Under the pieces are notes generated by a model, which did not search any database, was not told the DNA's origin, and saw nothing but the letters and a program-made list of their open reading frames with translations. Below are positions 1-12,902 of a stretch of DNA of 64,000 bases, one piece after another; positions within the stretch are counted from its first letter, which is position 1; each line of letters opens with the position of its first letter. Source of the stretch: Alitta virens (lineage: Eukaryota; Annelida; Polychaeta; Phyllodocida; Nereididae); assembly GCA_932294295.1 (NCBI GenBank), contig OW028575.1:43372753-43436752 (forward strand), in the 5' to 3' direction. The position numbers and the translations under genes were made by a program.

Positions 1-469
1 AGATAGCAAATATTATCGTGAGAAAGATGGGGAATTTTACATCCTTAAGTTAATTGCCTCAGAGATTAGTTTGAATCAGTTAGGGAAGTGGTTCAATTAA
101 TTGCTAAAATTTCTGTCAATATTGTGTTATTTCACGATGTGTTTGGATAAAATATGACAGAAAAACAAGCGTTCATTTTATATTCGCTGCAAGATCATAG
201 ACAAATTAAAATTGGTTTGTCCGCGTTATTAATATATGATTACTGATTAGTCATATACCACCAGCGATACCTGTCACTTTGCTTCAATATTCTGTATGTG
301 GCAAATAAAAAGAGTGCACTAATTTATTGGTCTTTTGTAAAATCTCACTCGTAAAGGCACCTCGCTAAAACGACGACTTTGACCATTGGCCAAATGTTAT
401 CCATGGTAATTCAGGATAACCTACTGTATAATAGACTTTAGAATGTATAACAACAAACCAGAAATTATA
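1..469. other. No gene seen
   Basis: AT-rich sequence with no convincing exon, RNA gene or repeat structure. If the kinase exon at 24755-25017 belongs to a gene running left, this stretch may be intronic. Confidence 0.4.
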
Positions 470-630
470 TTACAGCCAATTTCATAGGCTTTGAAAAAAA
501 ACTACAGAGGACGTCAATTCAAGAATCTTATTGGTGAGGGATTGCCTGCCATATATAACTTATGGGAGCCCAGTGGATTCACATGACGTCCTCTGATGTT
601 GAGTTTCCAAGACTATGAAATCGGCTGTAA
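470..630. mobile_element. Foldback MITE, family A (CAGCCAAT ends)
   Basis: The left end reads TACAGCCAATTTCATAGGCT and the right end is its near reverse complement, GACTATGAAATCGGCTGTA. The ends are flanked by TA. The interior is also largely self-complementary and carries GACGTC words. TA target duplications suggest a Tc1/mariner-type non-autonomous element. At least eight further independent copies lie in the window. Confidence 0.8.
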
Positions 631-1031
631 TTTTTTTAGTAACCCACTAGACTATATAACGTGATCATTTTATTGGCATGCTACCACATGACGTCATATT
701 AATTCGCATAACATGTAAGAAATTTCCACCTAATTTGCATATCTGGCCTCGTTCTGGTTGTCTCTAAGAGCTGTGTTTCCTGTTCTGCAGCGAGCAAGAG
801 AAATGTCAGCTTCCGGCATTGTAAAAGACTTGTAAGAACAATGGACGTTTAGATAGAAAAGGTCACGTGGATTCAGCAATATTCTGCAGATATATCATAC
901 ACAAATGTCTTGCAAGTAACAGCGGATAAACGTTGTAAGGACGTTGACCTTTCACACATATGGGACTACAGGATTATCCCATGCCTAGGTGTATTTTCTC
1001 CCCTATACAGACTTTTCTCGGGAAATATACA

Positions 1032-1477
1032 AAGGGAAAGTTAGCTGTCTGAGGGAGTATACTGATATTAAGGGAAACATTTGCTGTATAAGGGAAACAT
1101 ATGCTGTTTAAGGGAGTATGCTGATATTGAGGGAAACATTAGCTGTATAAGGGAGTATGCTGATATTAAGGGAAACATTAGCTGTATAAGGGAGTATACT
1201 GATATTAAGGAAAACGTTAACTGTATAAGGGAGTATACTGATATTAAGGAAAACGTTAACTGTATAAGGGAGTATACTGATATTAAGGAAAACGTTAACT
1301 GTATAAGGGAGTATACTGATATTAAGGAAAACGTTAACTGTATAAGGGAGTATACTGATATTAAGGGAAACATTAGCTGTATAAGGGAGTATGCTGATAT
1401 TAAGGGAAACATTAGCTGTATAAGGGAGTATACTGATATTAAGAGAAACATCAGCTGTATAAGGGAGTATACTGACT
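1032..1477. repeat. 39-bp minisatellite, about 11 copies
   Basis: The repeat unit begins GGGAGTATACTGATATTAAG and is 39 bases long. Early and late copies vary (AACATTAGC), while the central four copies are homogenised (AACGTTAAC). Because 39 is a multiple of three, both strands stay open for about 137 codons as 13-residue repeats. I treat these ORFs as a by-product of the repeat, not as genes. Confidence 0.93.
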
Positions 1478-3229
1478 TCATCAGCCCATGATATAACCTT
1501 TAAATATGACTTTAGGCTACACTATATAGTACATACCATTACCTAAGTTGATTAGACAGTTCAGCCAAGAGTTTTAACATTTGAATTTGAAATATTTATT
1601 CAACACAAGTACATACGTAATGTGATACCAAAAACAAGTATAAATAAAAAAAGACAACGTGTTGAACAGGAGTGCACCTGAGTAGTCCAACTACCATTTC
1701 CAAGGAAGGTACACCCATCACTCTACTGTAATTGAAACCCCCCCCCCCCCCCAACTGCTCACATCGAGATCACCTCATAATTAAGATAACAGAAATGCAC
1801 AGCAATTGCTGATATTGTAATAAATCTGAAATTTCAAATTTCACACAAAAGCTGATCTTAAATCAGAGACTCAATAGTGGTACATATGTATTTGCTTAAA
1901 TTTAAGTGACATCAAGACACAGAAAACCACTGTAGTTGTACTAAATATTAAGGGAAAATTGCATTTTCTGCTGTGTTACGTATACATTGTACAAATGGGT
2001 TATTTGCACACCTATACAAAAGCACATTTTGTTTAACCATCAAGTTCTTGATGACCTCCATTTTCCGGTTAGACAGAATACCACAATTCTATTGGCTGAA
2101 AAAGTTCCCCCCTTCACTGTGATTGGCTGAAACAAAGTGCATCCTAGCAGCAGTATTTTAGTGATTTTTAATGTGTACTTGACATCTTATCATTCATTTG
2201 ACTTCTGTTATTTTCCCAATAAAGTGGATTTATTGAATAAGTTAGAGATTATCTTCTATGTCTGGAAAGCAAAATGAGTTATAAGAGGAGAAGAAAGACT
2301 TATGTCTTGTTGAATTCCGGGCTGCTCAGTGAAAAGACTCTATTGGTAAAATTATTGTATGCAATTCACACCTAAATGGTGATGATAACCAAATGACACA
2401 GACACAATGTGATGATGCACTGCAGACCATCATTGTCAAGGACATATGTCCAGTCCCTGGGTGATCTCAATAGCTATAGGTGGTGTTTATCGTGAGGTTA
2501 CTTTTAATAGCAATTAAAGGGAATTGTAAGAAATGCCTATTAATGATGCAGCCTTGATGAGGTTTTATACTGCTCACCTGTTTATCACACTCCTCCGAAG
2601 TTTATCACTTGTTTGACTAGCGCTACTGTTGCCCTAGCAACTTAGGCATGTAAGAGCATACCTGGTGGCTCAAATTCCCAGTCTTGTCGTTATGTAACCC
2701 TTTCAAAGTTTGCACATCACACCTGAACACAAGCATAGATGCAACAAAAAGCGATAATGGATTCTGCAATCACTGCAGGGCCGTAGCCAGACTTCAAAAC
2801 TAGAGGAGGCGAAATCCTACTTCCATGGCCTTCACTTCAACAAGTTCAATAGGCTTATTATAACTTCCAAACTAATTGCAAGCAAGAGATGTACACTCAG
2901 TAGTTTTCCTTAGTTTATGTAAAAAGGCAAGTCACAAATGTTATATTTACAAAAAAGTACATCAAACACGAATTTATTGCCAATTTCGCCAAAATATAGG
3001 TTTTAAAATGTGTCCCAAAATCAGCCTGACTACGGGTCTGCACTGTGGGCTAATAGGTCTTTCTAAAGTTTACAAAAAATCGAACAGTGAGAGACACGCC
3101 CTCTTGTGTCAGAAAAATGGTGCAGGGTTCCGATAGGAGCAATATGCTCAAATGTTTCAGACACAAGCTTAAGTGAGCCATTTCTAAGTCTTAAGGTGTT
3201 AAAGGGTATAATGGCAGGTGAGTGTGGCA
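1478..3229. other. Gene-free stretch
   Basis: No exon recognised. It contains a C homopolymer run at about 1738-1752. Short ORFs here show no family resemblance, signal peptide or conserved splice context. Confidence 0.4.
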
Positions 3230-3620
3230 ATTTTGAAAGGGCGATCGATGAGAACGTTCAAAGCGTCCATTTAGAGGAGAAATCCTCCGGCGACGTCAGC
3301 GTCACTTTGATGACGCAGCGTCAGACGCACAAAGCAGACGATTTTTCCAGAGCGACTGTTTCCACTCACATCAAAGGAACGAGGCGTCGATAGAAAGCAC
3401 AGTGTTTTTTTTGGCAATGCCTGGAATTGTTGAGAAGACTTGCATTAATGACTTATCTTGGTGTAACCACATTTATAAGATGCCGACGTTCCCATAGCGC
3501 CATTACGCCGCGTGACTGCACGCCATTGCACGTGCTGACGTCGCGTCACGTCGAAGGAGAGAAGTGCGCAGGTGCAACGAAACAAGACCAATGCGCCCCC
3601 TGGGGGGAGGGGGGACCACA
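3230..3620. promoter_or_regulatory. CpG-dense patch with CRE-like words
   Basis: CpG dinucleotides are far denser here than in the surrounding sequence, clustered at about 3240-3390 and 3483-3580. Several TGACG/CGTCA words occur, including GACGTCAGCGTCA near 3291 and GCTGACGTCGCGTCACGTCG near 3535. This is what an unmethylated CpG island, promoter or enhancer would look like. No transcript or exon next to it could be identified, so function is inference only. Confidence 0.3.
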
Positions 3621-4281
3621 TGCGAAGTGCCATTCATTAAGCATGTCGCTGGAAATTGTGCTCTTTTGAACAAGTCTCATGGACTCTTATCTTCGGGATT
3701 AGATTACAACTGATTGCTCTGAGCGCTGTTTACAACATAGAGAAAGTATGCTTCAAGCAAATCAGTTTAGCAAAGAATTTATAATACTAGTTGTACACTT
3801 TTAGGGTCTGCCAGGTTCAATTGCATCCAAAAATCGCAGCAACCTAAGGGACTTATATTATTGTATTTTATTACACCTCTGCGCAATATTTGTATAGGCC
3901 TGATATAATGTTTCGTATGTCTTAAAGCTGAAGATGTCATAATGACGTCATACTAACGTCATACTGGCATGCTTTAGGACAAAGCCATTGTTAGGAATAA
4001 GCCTATATCATGATACCTGCAGAGGTGGCCTACATTCACATTTTCGCACACTTCTTCTATTCAGGTGTGGGGCTATGCATTAGATCGACTTTTGCATGTC
4101 ACAGTAAAGATATTACTGAGACCTGCCATACACGCATTTCCATTCTATCAGAATCTAGGAATGAATACAAACAATACACAAAAACTCTTCGAAAAAGAAA
4201 ACTGCACAGAAAACCAAAGCAGGTTTTGAATAAATATACAACCATAAAAGCACAGGTTCGCGATGGACATAGAAAGGTAGA

Positions 4282-4417
4282 CCTAGATAGATAGATAGAT
4301 AGATAGAAAGATAGATAGATAGATAGATAGACAGACAGATAGATAGATAGATAGACCGATAGATAGATAGATAGATAGACCGATAGACCGATAGATAGAT
4401 AGATAGATAGATAGACC

Positions 4418-4455
<38 letters not shown>
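4282..4455. repeat. (GATA)n microsatellite
   Basis: About 170 bases of GATA tetranucleotide with interspersed GACA and GACC variants. It produces a spurious long minus-strand ORF of YLSIYLS repeats. Confidence 0.95.
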
Positions 4456-5040
4456 AGTCACACTTAGGATGCCTTTCTGAATGATTTTAAATTCTGTTTT
4501 GTTATATTTGTACCAGTTGTTTGTCATAATTCAGTAAAGGCTAGGTTTTTGTTTTGTTTTTCTTCAGAGGGACATGTTGTGATTGTATATATGTTAACCT
4601 GTGAAATATATATTTGTTGAGTACATTTGCCTGTATGATTGATCCATTCTACAGGACTACTTTATTTCTGATCACTGCCTTGCTCTTTGTTTTGTCTTAT
4701 CAAACCCAAACATTGTCACAGTTGGCTGATTAAGTATCAACAAAAGTGGCAAGTCATAGAGCAACAGTTTCGTTTGACAACTACAATTGACGGTGTGGCT
4801 TGCTGGATATATATAGGGTTGAAGGTCACATGACCAAGGATAAGTCGCAAATGAGCAAAGGACCATACTTTGCGACATTAATTACGACAATGGATATGAA
4901 TGAATGCACCCTGAAGGTCATCCATTGACGGCCATCTTGGATTCAACTGACCTTATTGACCAAAGGTAAAATCATATTTCCTAACATTGCACGTTGAGTC
5001 GATGGTACGTACATCATTGCAATCTGTTGAAAACACAGAA

Positions 5041-5197
5041 GTACATGGCCAAATGTGCCACGTGCATTTTTCATGAGAAGGATAAACGCATGGAAACTGA
5101 ATGGTTTTTAGCTAATTATAATGAGGCAAAAACCATGCGTTTTCCATGCGTTTATCCTAACGCTTGGAAAATGCACTTGGCACATTTGGCCATGTAC
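5041..5197. mobile_element. Foldback element, family D (ACATGGCCAAATG)
   Basis: The left arm ACATGGCCAAATGTGCCACG is matched by an inverted right arm ending TGGCACATTTGGCCATGT. The inner arms, AAGGATAAACGCATGG and its complement, also pair. The transcript would be a long hairpin with a short loop. A second copy lies at 8731-8875. Confidence 0.85.
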
Positions 5198-6900
5198 CAC
5201 AGGCATTTTGCAGATGGACAATTTAATGGCAAAACAGAGAAATGAAAGCCTTCTGTTTTGCAACTTATTTGTGTAACTCATGAAATCCACGGAATCAAGA
5301 GTAATACTCAATCAAAGCAGGTGACAAAAGCCAGAAAAGGAACATGGCCTCTTGTCAGGATTCCTAGCAAAGCGTGGCAAAATGTCAGCTGAGTGTGGCA
5401 AACTAACAACCAATCAAAGGCAGCCTTGTAAATGAGAACTGCGCATGCTCAGCACACCCAGGGCTTCTGATCACGTGTTTGCAAGATGACTGTTTTCCGG
5501 AAACCCCCGAACCAACTCGGCTCCTTCCGTGGATTACATTAATACTTAATCGTTCACTTACAAGTTACAGCAATGTTAACATTATAGCTACATGAAAAAA
5601 ATCTCATTGAACTTTTGTTAGTAACTTAGTCAAAAGCAGCTATTATGTTTTCAGACATTTTGAATAACTATTAGACATTTTGGTGTCTATATGACGCTAT
5701 AAATTTTTACCTAATTATACATTTATATATATATAAAGTTAGCCACACTCTTAAAAAAGATTTTCTGTTTCAGACAAACAATTGTTTCAAAGCCAACAAA
5801 CATCATTGTTTGATATGTACAATCTTGGCGAAATTTCTCCTAAGTAGGCTACAATCATTGTCTAAGGACAAACAATATCTTGGCTGATTTTAAACAAAAT
5901 GTTGGCTGGACACTAGCGAAACTCCACTGGGGACTTAAGCACAAGGTATTATTCCCCAATTGCAGAATCATCACGTGAAATAGCGGGTGATACAGGCCGG
6001 GTGATCTGCATTCCATATCAGACAGAATGACGTTCGTACATTGCCCATAAAAGGAAGCTCAGGACGTTGCCATTTCCAAATAAGGACGAAATGGGCACGA
6101 CCGAAAATATGCTGCTGCGACTGCAGTTGATTCGACAGATTAATACAAACCTTATATAATAAGAGAAAATTAATTTATGTACATCACTAAGTTTAAATTT
6201 TGAAAATCGGACGAAAACTGACAGAGCTATGCAATGAAATATACCCGAAGCGAGGACGTTCATGACGCTGTTGACGCTGCATTCAGCATTTGTTCAGGTT
6301 GAATACATTTTCTCCAATAACTTCGTCAATTTTCATCCGATTAAAAAAATTAAAAGTTCCTCAATACTGAAACTAATTGGAAATAAGGGAAATCCATACC
6401 CGTCCCAGATCTTTCAAAACAGACCTCAGGGACTTGTGTGGTTTTCCTATATTACTTCAGTTAGGCCGGAGCCTGATTGTGACGACGGCCGAAGCCAAGC
6501 CAACAGTGAAACAATCAATTTTTATAAAATTTAACTAACAGTAACTCATATGACTCTAGAGGGTTGCCTGGCTAATTCGTTAGATAAAGCATAACTGGTT
6601 TGTCAGAAATGGCCAAGAGAGTCATATCAACCATTGTTGTCAGATCAGATGGCTAAATTCTTTAATAAAGGTTTAGCCAATTAATTAAATAATTTCCAGA
6701 TGAAAAAACCCAACCCGGCAAACTGGCCAATATATTAACTATTATTGTTATGTAAAGGAAGTAAAGACACACCAATCTTGAGGCTCTCTCAAGCACTGTA
6801 TCGCAACAACAACGTTGAAGGGCATTCCGATTCAGTGGAGATCCACACAAACTATTTAGGTCGATTAATGAGGTTATGAACATCTGAACTGATTGGCTTT
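5198..6900. other. Gene-free stretch
   Basis: No exon supported. Near 5625-5700 there is a short stretch rich in AGTCA and AGACATTTTG words. It resembles similar decayed AGTCA-rich stretches at about 11110-11400, 16960-17120 and 22720-23100, possibly remnants of one old repeat family. Confidence 0.4.
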
Positions 6901-6901
6901 A

Positions 6902-6985
6902 TAGACAGACAGATAGACAGATAAACAGACAGACAGACAGATAGATACATAGATACAGATGGAAACATAGATACATAAATAGATA
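6902..6985. repeat. AGAC/AGAT simple repeat
   Basis: Degenerate tetranucleotide repeat of AGAC, AGAT and ACAT units over roughly 80 bases. Confidence 0.85.
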
Positions 6986-8730
6986 GCATACAAACCAACA
7001 TCAGGATTTGTTTGTGTTTATGGAATTTATCGGCAATGGCTTACCATCATGGTTTACCCATGGTTTACCACAAGCTGAAAACATGGCACAAGAGGCTGCC
7101 TTCATGGAGCACACCGAGTGTCCCTAACACCTAGGCCTATAGGTGCTAGAATTTAGAGACTCCCCGGTTCAGGTCTGCAAAGCAGAACTTTACAGTGGGT
7201 CGTCGCAAAAGTATTCATAGATACATAGATAGATACGGCTCAAAGCACAAACACTAATAGTCACCAGATGTCTCTGTTGCTTTCTGAGCAATATATTGCG
7301 CCATCTGTATTCTGCAAGAAAAAGACTGCTGCCTCCAGCTCTTGTGGAACATAAGTTCAGGCACAATATAATAAATTAATACTGTGTACATACACTGTAT
7401 TCGATAACCTGAACTATATATCATTTATTAGCAGCTATGTTTATATCTGCCAATAAATTTTTATTTTCTGAAAAAGCAGTAAGTCTTATTATGCACAATG
7501 CGCTAGGTGTCGCCACTAGTATCTCCAGGCTCACTCACAACTCAACAGCTGATTTAAGAGGCGATACATTTCATGCACGACCCCAATCTGTCTTGCGTGT
7601 AAACAGGAGATAGACAGAAACCTTGTTGCCTCAAACAGATCCACTGATTTCATGCAAAAACCGGTCGATGTCAGTATTTTGTCCGTTTTTTCTTTCCCAA
7701 TGTTGAAAAACATTGTTTTGATTCAGTGTAATGTTTTGGTACAAAGATGATGTAGATATATCTAATTCTGTGACCCACCTAATACTGTATAAGCTGTATG
7801 GTAAGTTTATTTACTTGTATAGGCCTAATCATTATGATATCGTCAATAGGGCGATAATACGAACAATGTATGCCTATGTGGTTAAAACTTAATCAGTCTA
7901 CATATTTATAATGGTGATTAAGTCATATGACAGAAATGGCTAGTGTACATTCTGGTTTATCCGAAATACCTATTTAAAGCAAATATTTACATCAAAATTG
8001 GTGACATTGGCGTTGCAATGTATTTGTATGTTATGGTGATTAAACTTTAGTGGCGGATTTGGGGGGGGGGGGGGGGTTACAACTACCCACTCCAACACAA
8101 TATGAGGACTTTTCGTTTTTTCTAAGTTGTTTTTCTCTCCTCCACTCTCTTCCACGAGTTCTCAACAATTAGTCATATGAAAATGTAAGGGATTCCCATT
8201 AAGCAGAGACTTGGATCCGCCCCTGGGTTACTTCCATTCAAACAGCATGGACCTAGCAACAGCTACTGTAATAACTTCCTCATCTTGTGTCAAAAACAGT
8301 AATCAAGTGCTAATCTGTGGGTCAAACTAAAGCAAAACAACCTCGGATTAGCCATGAATTATTATTGCTAGGTTACAGCTAATATGATGTTTTGCAATTG
8401 ATTATGACGTCATATCCACATCAGCAGGACGCAGTGGTGCTATTTACGTGTAAGGGGGTGGGGGGTGGGTGTTTACATAAACAAGTTAAAACACAGTAAA
8501 CGATGGCAGTGACAACTGTATGACTTGTAAACATGTGTTTCCATGGCACTCAATTGGGCCAACCGGCCAGGCTTGTTCATCTCAGTAATGCCAGTTCCTG
8601 CTGTGGTTATGCATACATATACAACAATGCCAGCATATATATTTATATAGCCTTGGCATAACAGCATTTACGAAAACCATGGATAAAAATGCCAGACAAA
8701 ATGTTTGTTGTTGTTGTTGTTGTTCAGTTA
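6986..8730. other. Gene-free stretch with poly-G run
   Basis: No exon supported. It contains an uninterrupted run of 16 G at 8061-8076 and a short TTG repeat at about 8704-8724. Confidence 0.4.
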
Positions 8731-8875
8731 TACATGGCCAAATGTGCCACGTGCGTTTTCTATGATGAAGGATAAACGCATGGTTTTTGCCTAATTAAAA
8801 TGAGATGAAAACCATGCGTTTTCCATGCGTTTATCCTTCATCATGGAAAACGCACGTAGCACTTTTGGCCATGTC
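8731..8875. mobile_element. Foldback element, family D, second copy
   Basis: Same arms as the copy at 5041-5197: ACATGGCCAAATGTGCCACG at the left and TTTTGGCCATGT at the right, with inner AAGGATAAACGCATGG arms. The two copies share the loop region too, so they are one family and not chance palindromes. Confidence 0.85.
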
Positions 8876-8989
8876 GTGGAACCCTGCCATATAGCAACTA
8901 TTTACTGTTATGGTATAAAATCCCTGAATGGCTTTCAGATTGCCCACCATTACAAGAACAATTAGAATCTATATTTCTGAAGATATTAG

Positions 8990-9133
8990 CAAAACACAGA
9001 GACTTGGAAACTACACTCCAGCAGATGACGTCATGCGAATCTGGGACACTCATTGATTGAGGGACTTTTTAACCAATGGGAGTCCTGGATTCACATGACG
9101 TCCTCTGAAGTTCCAAGTCTCTGAAATTGGCTG
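8990..9133. mobile_element. Foldback MITE, family A
   Basis: The left end is decayed but the core is recognisable: AGAGACTTGGAAACTACACT, a GATGACGTCATG word, then ATTCACATGACGTCCTCTGA and a right end CTCTGAAATTGGCTG. Confidence 0.7.
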
Positions 9134-9210
9134 CTGTGAAAGGTGTGTGTCATTGCAAAATCCTATGTCAGTAGAAGGTTGTAATTTCAGAGAAATATCT
9201 CATCATGATA

Positions 9211-9488
9211 CAGTTAGTTTCATTTAAAAAAAAAAAAGGTTGACTCTGGACAGCTGTAGCGACCTATACCCGACTGTGATCTAAACATGCTAAAGCCAGC
9301 TGCTTCTGTCCACTTCTATAGCTAATAGTCGGCTTGCATGTATCACCAGAAAAGTGTAAACATTGGCAAATGAAAGAAATTTATGTAATATATCATAAAT
9401 ATGTTCGTTTAGATCCGGTTTTGAGCAGCCAGCAATGACAGCTTTGGCTAGGTTTAATTTGACAGGCCGTTTTTAATGAAACTAACTG
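9211..9488. mobile_element. CAGTTAG-type transposon remnant, family B
   Basis: It begins CAGTTAGTTTCATTTAAAAA and ends GTTTTTAATGAAACTAACTG, giving inverted terminal repeats of about 20 bases around 278 bases. The interior shares words such as AGCTGCTTCTGTCCACTTC and GTTTAGATCCGGTTTTGAG with copies at 26672-26914, 28882-29128 and 40548-40944. No ORF is present, so it is non-autonomous. Confidence 0.8.
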
Positions 9489-9686
9489 AATATACTTTTT
9501 AAGCACAGAAAAGGCAATTGCAGATGGGTGCAACATGTAGGCCTACACGCCTTGAAAGAATCAATAAGCATGATTATAATAGTTGGATTCTGATAAATGT
9601 AATGTGATGCTATTACATGTGTTATACTGTATTTAGTACATGGGAGTACTTGTATTATTTATTGTATATAAACTGCTTGAAACTGT

Positions 9687-9850
9687 AGACATAATGTTTT
9701 GGGACAAAATCCTGTATTGTATAATGTATATACCTAGGTTACTACTGTATGTGATGATATATCTAGCACATCTACTTGCATGTATAAATGTGTATGTAAA
9801 ACAATATTATATAGTACATAGAATTGCAGATATGATGTTAACTATGATCA
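9687..9850 (+). repeat. Dispersed repeat, inverted relative to 30301-30448
   Basis: The stretch containing ACAAAATCCTGTATTGTATA and CTAGGTTACTACTGTATG matches the reverse complement of 30301-30448 over about 150 bases. It lies inside an AT-rich 122-codon ORF (9640-10008) that I regard as non-coding. Confidence 0.65.
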
Positions 9851-10544
9851 TCTATGTAAATAATTTTCACTTGGAGACTGAAATCATTGCTGAATTTATT
9901 TTAAAATTTTCTCTCCTTTTAATGAATTTTTATCTATTTTATTTTAATTTTTTAATGTACACAGTGTACTTCAATGTATTGATGTTTGCGACAAATATGT
10001 ATATATAAAGGTAATACACGTTTAGTGAATAATAAGACCAAGATGCAAAACACACTATGCAGTGTTTCAGGTCCAGTGGATTTAGAATATAAAGAACTGT
10101 ATATCCTATAATGTCCTATTTATAACCGAACCAAACAAACTGCAAGTGCTGTGTTATAAAGCACAGGTGATGTTAAACAAAACTGGAAATATCTGGTCAT
10201 AATTGCATGAGGCTGCTTCAATGTGTTAAAAAGCAAAATTCTGTGACTAATTTGCCAGAAGTAAGTTTCTGACAAACAACTGCAAGATCAGCCAGAGGGA
10301 CGCAATTAGAGAACTGGAGCTTCCATCTGTAGGATCTGTCAATCAAATGAACACTCAACAATGACGCTATGGTTAATCCCTAAACAAAGATTAAAAAATT
10401 CATTACATAAAACCAGAACGAAGGACTTTATAAAACTCAAGGTCATGGTCTGTTGTAGACCGAATTATTGCTGTCATTTGCAAGCAGTTTGTCGGACTAT
10501 TGTCTGGTTGATGAGCAGTGCCATACAGTATTATATGTGGTCTT

Positions 10545-10657
10545 TACAGCCAATCTCATAGACTTGGAAACTGGACTCTTATTGGTTGAGGGACTGCCTT
10601 AACTATGTTGTCATGGGTTCTCTAAGATTGATTTCCAAGTCTATGAAATTGGCTGTA
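10545..10657. mobile_element. Foldback MITE, family A, short copy
   Basis: Ends TACAGCCAATCTCATAGACT and CTATGAAATTGGCTGTA are nearly perfect inverted repeats. The core is internally deleted compared with other copies (113 instead of about 160 bases). Confidence 0.8.
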
Positions 10658-12897
10658 AAGTGTGTTAGTTGCTCTTAATTATTATTGTATGCAAGATGTA
10701 AGTACTCTCAAAGAAACTGCACTATAGCTGTCTGTCATAATTACTATTTTCTAAAACTTCATCAAATTGAAAATCACCTTATTTGATCAAGGCACACTAA
10801 ATGTGTGTAAGCTAATGAATCTATCAGGCATTAATTACAAAAAATAAATGATACATTGAAAGAAATCAAGACCAAAACATTGGAAATGTTCAGTATTGTG
10901 ACGTCATCGCTTGGTTTCTTTACATAATGGATATTTGATGGCATGGAAAATTAAATACAAGGTGAAGTTTATTTATTTTATAGAGAGATAGTGAACTAGC
11001 AATGCTCTGGATGAAGTGAATGCAAATATATTTTGGCCACTGTCATATTGAGTGATAATCAAGCTTTTAGAAGAAAAAAAAAGATGCTTTTTTTGGACAT
11101 GTTGTTCTTAGTAAATCTTAGCCATTTGACGGTGTCTAGAATGACTGACTGACTCCCATAGCCATTTTGACTAACAAATTAGTCAGGCTTATCTAAAGTT
11201 AGTCAGTCGTGTCTGACATGTTTTTGACTAAGACGTTGGTCATTATTATATAATACAATGAGGTATGTGACATGGACCATGGATGACTAATTTGTTTATT
11301 AATTTATGTGGTTTTTGACATTCTAGTCACAGCTGGCTGAAATCTAATGAAATCTGGCTAAATAGCATGGTCTTATAGCTAACTTAGCTAACTCTTTCTG
11401 AAGAGATGCCTTAGTTATACTACCATGAACATATTAATTAAACATAATATGTCTATGGTTGTGCTGCATATATGTGATGTGTCAAATCAAAGATATAGTA
11501 TCATGTCATAGCAGGGACAGATTTAATCGAAATATCTCAAATAGTTTTCCAAGTGACTGTATATGAATCAGATGTGCACTGGACTTTGTTCCCTTGAATT
11601 CATAGTAAGGCCTGGCACAATGGTACATTTGAAGAAAAAGATCCACTAAATTGTATTTTAAGTGATAAATAATCACCTTGGTTGCAATTAATCATGAGCA
11701 GAAATGAAGATAAATAATGATAAATAGAACTAATTGATAAGATACTAATATATCTTTAATTAATTTTGTTATATATAGATTATATATCTGCAATAATTCT
11801 GGGTTCAAATCTTGGGTCAGAAGAAATATATATATATATATTTTTCCTTTGATGTCATTTGAAAGGTTGCTTTCTAATCAGATTACGTCCAGTTATATTA
11901 ATAATATATAAAGATATTTATAACGCAGCCTAAAATCTAGCTGGTGACGTTTTAATGTCAGACTGGTTTTGTCCGTATTTTTGACATCTTTGCTCTGCCA
12001 AGTTCATTGTATTAAATACATTACAATGTACACAAAGATACACTTCATAATACAATAAATGAAAAGATACAATGTAATAAATATATATAATGTGTAACTG
12101 TAATTTCACTTTTTAACCATTGCTTTACTGAATAAAAAATTGTATACCAACTGTGAAATTGTGTATGATTATAATATAAGAAGCAAACAAATAATTTTAA
12201 AAAGTGTCCATTGAAAGAACATTGTAAACAAATAATGAATCTGATTTGAATGTATTGAAAACTCTTGTCATAAAATTATTTACACCATTTGAAGCAATAT
12301 TTCTGGCATTTATGCCAATCAGGTCAAAAGTGTAAGACTGAGAAATATAGTAATTTTTCAATATTTTGGTGATATAAAATGCTCTACTGATTCTGGGGCA
12401 CCAGCTGTCATAAGTTTTTATGAAAATTAATTTGTAAGATTTTTTTTTCTCCATGGTATAGTATTAAACTATACCAGTGTAGAGATTCTCTCTGACAAAT
12501 GCAAACATAAAAATTCCCTCCCTGCTTTTATTTACTTCGTGAAAGTAAACTCCACAGAGATAAGGTATCTGCAGAGTCGAGCACCCGAAATCCACAAGTG
12601 TCCATACAACTCTCCTGCTGAATTTACATCAAACAAGACTACACAGTCAAACACTATAATAAGAAAATATGTTTGGCAAGAATAATGGCTAACTATGGTC
12701 AAGGTCAAACACCTTAGATCAATGTCATGCATGTGATCATAAACGACTACCATTTTAAAGACTGTTAATTTGTAAGTTGACTAACTTTTTAGTCAAAAGA
12801 TTTTTAGTGTGGGGAAAAGTAACACATTCAACTATACCTTTTCTTGAGATATATCTTGACAAGAAAAATTCAGCAAACTAGAATAATTTTAGGTTGG
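10658..12897. other. AT-rich gene-free stretch
   Basis: No exon supported. The region around 11110-11400 contains repeated GACTAA and TTAGTCA words, like those listed for 5625-5700. Confidence 0.4.
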
Positions 12898-12902
12898 ATC
12901 AC

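Noticed and set aside
1032..1477. CRISPR array
   Set aside because: Units are contiguous without unique spacers, and the genome is eukaryotic; it is a minisatellite.
1068..1491. Two 136-137 codon ORFs on opposite strands
   Set aside because: Both are read-through of the 39-bp minisatellite; no start context, splice signals or family match.
4099..4527. 142-codon minus-strand ORF of YLSIYLS repeats
   Set aside because: Translation of a GATA microsatellite.
9640..10008. 122-codon hydrophobic ORF resembling a membrane protein
   Set aside because: Very AT-rich with low-complexity F/Y/I/L composition, and part of it is a dispersed repeat also present inverted at 30301-30448.
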